From Prolixibacteraceae bacterium (GTDB taxonomy: Bacteria > Bacteroidota > Bacteroidia > Bacteroidales > Prolixibacteraceae): DNA of 6,983 bases. The stretch is taken from contig JAEUSS010000112.1 of the NCBI GenBank assembly GCA_016788685.1, positions 1 to 6,983 of the forward strand, written 5' to 3'. A model generated the notes under the pieces. That model saw only the letters and a list, made by a program, of their open reading frames with translations, did no database searches and was not told the origin of the DNA. This document shows, piece by piece, positions 6,077 to 6,983 of this stretch. How positions within the stretch are numbered: the stretch's first letter is position 1; every line of letters begins with the position of its first letter. Position numbers and translations under genes: made by a program.

Positions 6077-6122
6077 AAAAAAAGGGATGCGCATCGTTCT
6101 TAAACCGATGACATCCCTTTTT
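6077..6122 (-). terminator. Terminator of the GyrI-DUF3795 operon
   Basis: AAAAAGGGATG (6079-6089) pairs with CATCCCTTTTT (6112-6122); inside, CATCG (6092-6096) pairs with CGATG (6106-6110), with a small asymmetric bulge (6090-6091 against 6111) and a nine-base loop. Read on the minus strand the hairpin ends in seven T (complement of 6077-6083). It lies 18 bases past the stop of the DUF3795 gene and well upstream of the WYL-regulator ATG, so it separates these minus-strand transcription units. Confidence 0.9.
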
Positions 6123-6140
6123 ATGGCACTTCCATGTGTT

Positions 6141-6506
6141 TCAAAAAGTGTTGAATTTACCTTTTTTCAGAGATTGTTGTCTCGTTCTGGCCATGTTTGC
6201 CGCATACCAGACTTCTCCTTTTTCGCGGATGGTCAGGATGCATTTTTCCCGGTCGGAACCAAAGATCAAAGCAAAAAGCTTCGAGATGGGGTTGTTGAAT
6301 TTCCGGCAGGCATTGGGTGTTTCCAATGAGCAGTTGGCACAGCTATTGAATTGCTGCCCCATGTTGCAGGTGCGGATCTGGCACCAGTGTTTCCCCTGAA
6401 TGTGTTTGCAGCCCGGGCATTTGCCGTTGAGGTATTTGCGGCAGGCTCCGCAGTACAGTCCGCAGCAGGCAATCAAAAGAGGATCATTTTCAAGTTCGCT
6501 CTTCAT
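6141..6506 (-). CDS. Cysteine-rich DUF3795-family protein
   Basis: The product has 121 residues and twelve cysteines: positions 14, 15, 19, 22, 30, 33, 42, 47, 56, 59, 67 and 89. The N-terminal run CCGLYCGACRKYLNGKCPGC with later CxxC pairs is the hallmark of DUF3795, small proteins thought to bind zinc or an iron-sulfur cluster; no biochemical role is established to my knowledge. No signal peptide or membrane helix is seen, so it is probably cytoplasmic. The C-terminal third, after about residue 90, has few cysteines and is basic (RTRQQSLKKGK). Its ATG overlaps the TGA of the upstream GyrI-like gene by four bases (ATGA), implying translational coupling and possibly a shared pathway or complex. 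Transcription ends at the hairpin at 6077-6122. Confidence 0.88.
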   Translation of the reverse strand: MKSELENDPLLIACCGLYCGACRKYLNGKCPGCKHIQGKHWCQIRTCNMGQQFNSCANCSLETPNACRKFNNPISKLFALIFGSDREKCILTIREKGEVWYAANMARTRQQSLKKGKFNTF

Positions 6507-6955
6507 TTCACTTCAATCTGGACTTCGGTGACGCAGTTTTCGGGTTTTTCGAAGTCACAAACCTGATAAATTTCGCGCGAAATTCCGGTGTACGATAAAC
6601 CCTGTCGCATGATGTAAGGCATTAATTTCCCGTAGGTTTCGCCTAGCCTTGACCATTGACCCCGATGAATTTCGCTGACACAGGCGAATTCCGGAAACTC
6701 GGCAAATCTGAATTTTCCGGGATCGCCGTTTGTTTTGTCAACCGGGACGGCAATGGTCAGCTCGAATCGCGTGTTCGGATTTCCGTCGGACCCATCGTAT
6801 ACCCAGATTTGCGGACCGGTAATATTGAGTTGCAGCTCGGCTGCTTTCTCTTCCAGTTCAACGGGCAAATTCCCGGTGTCGTTGAGTAATGATTTGAGTG
6901 AGGAGCTGATGCTGATACAAAGGACGGTTGTTTGTCGGACTGTTTTCTTTTCCAT
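6503..6955 (-). CDS. GyrI-like small-molecule-binding domain protein
   Basis: The product has 150 residues and consists of a stand-alone GyrI-like (SOUL/GyrI fold) domain with no HTH attached. Matching segments are the early strand TTVLCISISSS, GPQIWVYDG near 47-55, the strand FELTIAVPVDK near 64-74, the helix-leading EIHRGQWSRLGETYGKLMPY at 95-114, and the closing REIYQVC...CVTEVQIEV at 127-149. Glu128 in REIY lies at the position of the acidic residue often found in the ligand pocket of such proteins. Family members bind hydrophobic or cationic small molecules, and some hydrolyse or sequester toxic compounds; the ligand here is unknown. The ATG at 6955 gives a normal N-terminus. Only 28 bases upstream are in the window, so its promoter cannot be assessed, and further operon genes upstream are possible. 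It is coupled by a four-base overlap to the DUF3795 gene. Confidence 0.88.
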   Translation of the reverse strand: MEKKTVRQTTVLCISISSSLKSLLNDTGNLPVELEEKAAELQLNITGPQIWVYDGSDGNPNTRFELTIAVPVDKTNGDPGKFRFAEFPEFACVSEIHRGQWSRLGETYGKLMPYIMRQGLSYTGISREIYQVCDFEKPENCVTEVQIEVK

Positions 6956-6983
6956 GGCAAATCGGTTTGAAGATTAAAAAATA

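Noticed and set aside
1..6983. Mobile element, CRISPR array, tRNA or phage remnant
   Set aside because: No transposase, integrase, spaced direct repeats or cloverleaf-type sequence was seen; base composition looks even across the window.

Overview
The window looks like chromosomal DNA from a Bacteroidota bacterium, possibly a Marinilabiliales/Prolixibacteraceae-type organism. This is inferred from protein character (YceI, pirin, DUF6807, Tat-exported Gfo/Idh/MocA oxidoreductase, YafY-type WYL regulator, DUF3795), from gene starts that mostly lack a strong Shine-Dalgarno sequence, and from one exact match to the Bacteroidota -7 box TAnnTTTG. Lineage below phylum is a guess. There are six complete protein genes and one 5'-truncated gene. 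I see no tRNA, rRNA, CRISPR array or insertion sequence, and no gene-free stretch longer than about 140 bases.

Layout. (1) 2-397 (+) is the C-terminal part of a YceI-family lipocalin-like protein. After a long hairpin at 421-462 comes a pirin gene, 487-1197 (+). (2) A bidirectional terminator hairpin at 1221-1258 separates pirin from a convergent gene, 1273-2445 (-). That gene encodes a membrane-anchored winged-helix regulator: cytoplasmic DNA-binding domain, one membrane helix, large outer domain. (3) A 134-base divergent intergenic region carries an inverted repeat built on TTAACG. (4) On its far side lies a two-gene (+) operon: a secreted DUF6807/PmoA-family protein (2580-3599) and a Tat-exported Gfo/Idh/MocA-family oxidoreductase (3623-4990), closed by a strong terminator at 5012-5052. 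(5) A minus-strand block follows: a YafY-type HTH-WYL regulator (5051-6001) with its own candidate promoter, a terminator at 6077-6122, and a translationally coupled pair made of a DUF3795 cysteine-rich protein (6141-6506) and a GyrI-like small-molecule-binding protein (6503-6955).

How the genes may work together. The most coherent unit is the divergent module at 1273-4990. The membrane-spanning regulator is positioned to sense something outside the cytoplasm and act on the shared intergenic region. The operon opposite makes two exported proteins whose families are commonly linked to sugar or glycoside oxidation. This reading is inference from domain layout and gene order. The YceI-pirin pair and the GyrI-DUF3795 pair look like housekeeping or stress-type accessory genes whose substrates cannot be read from sequence.
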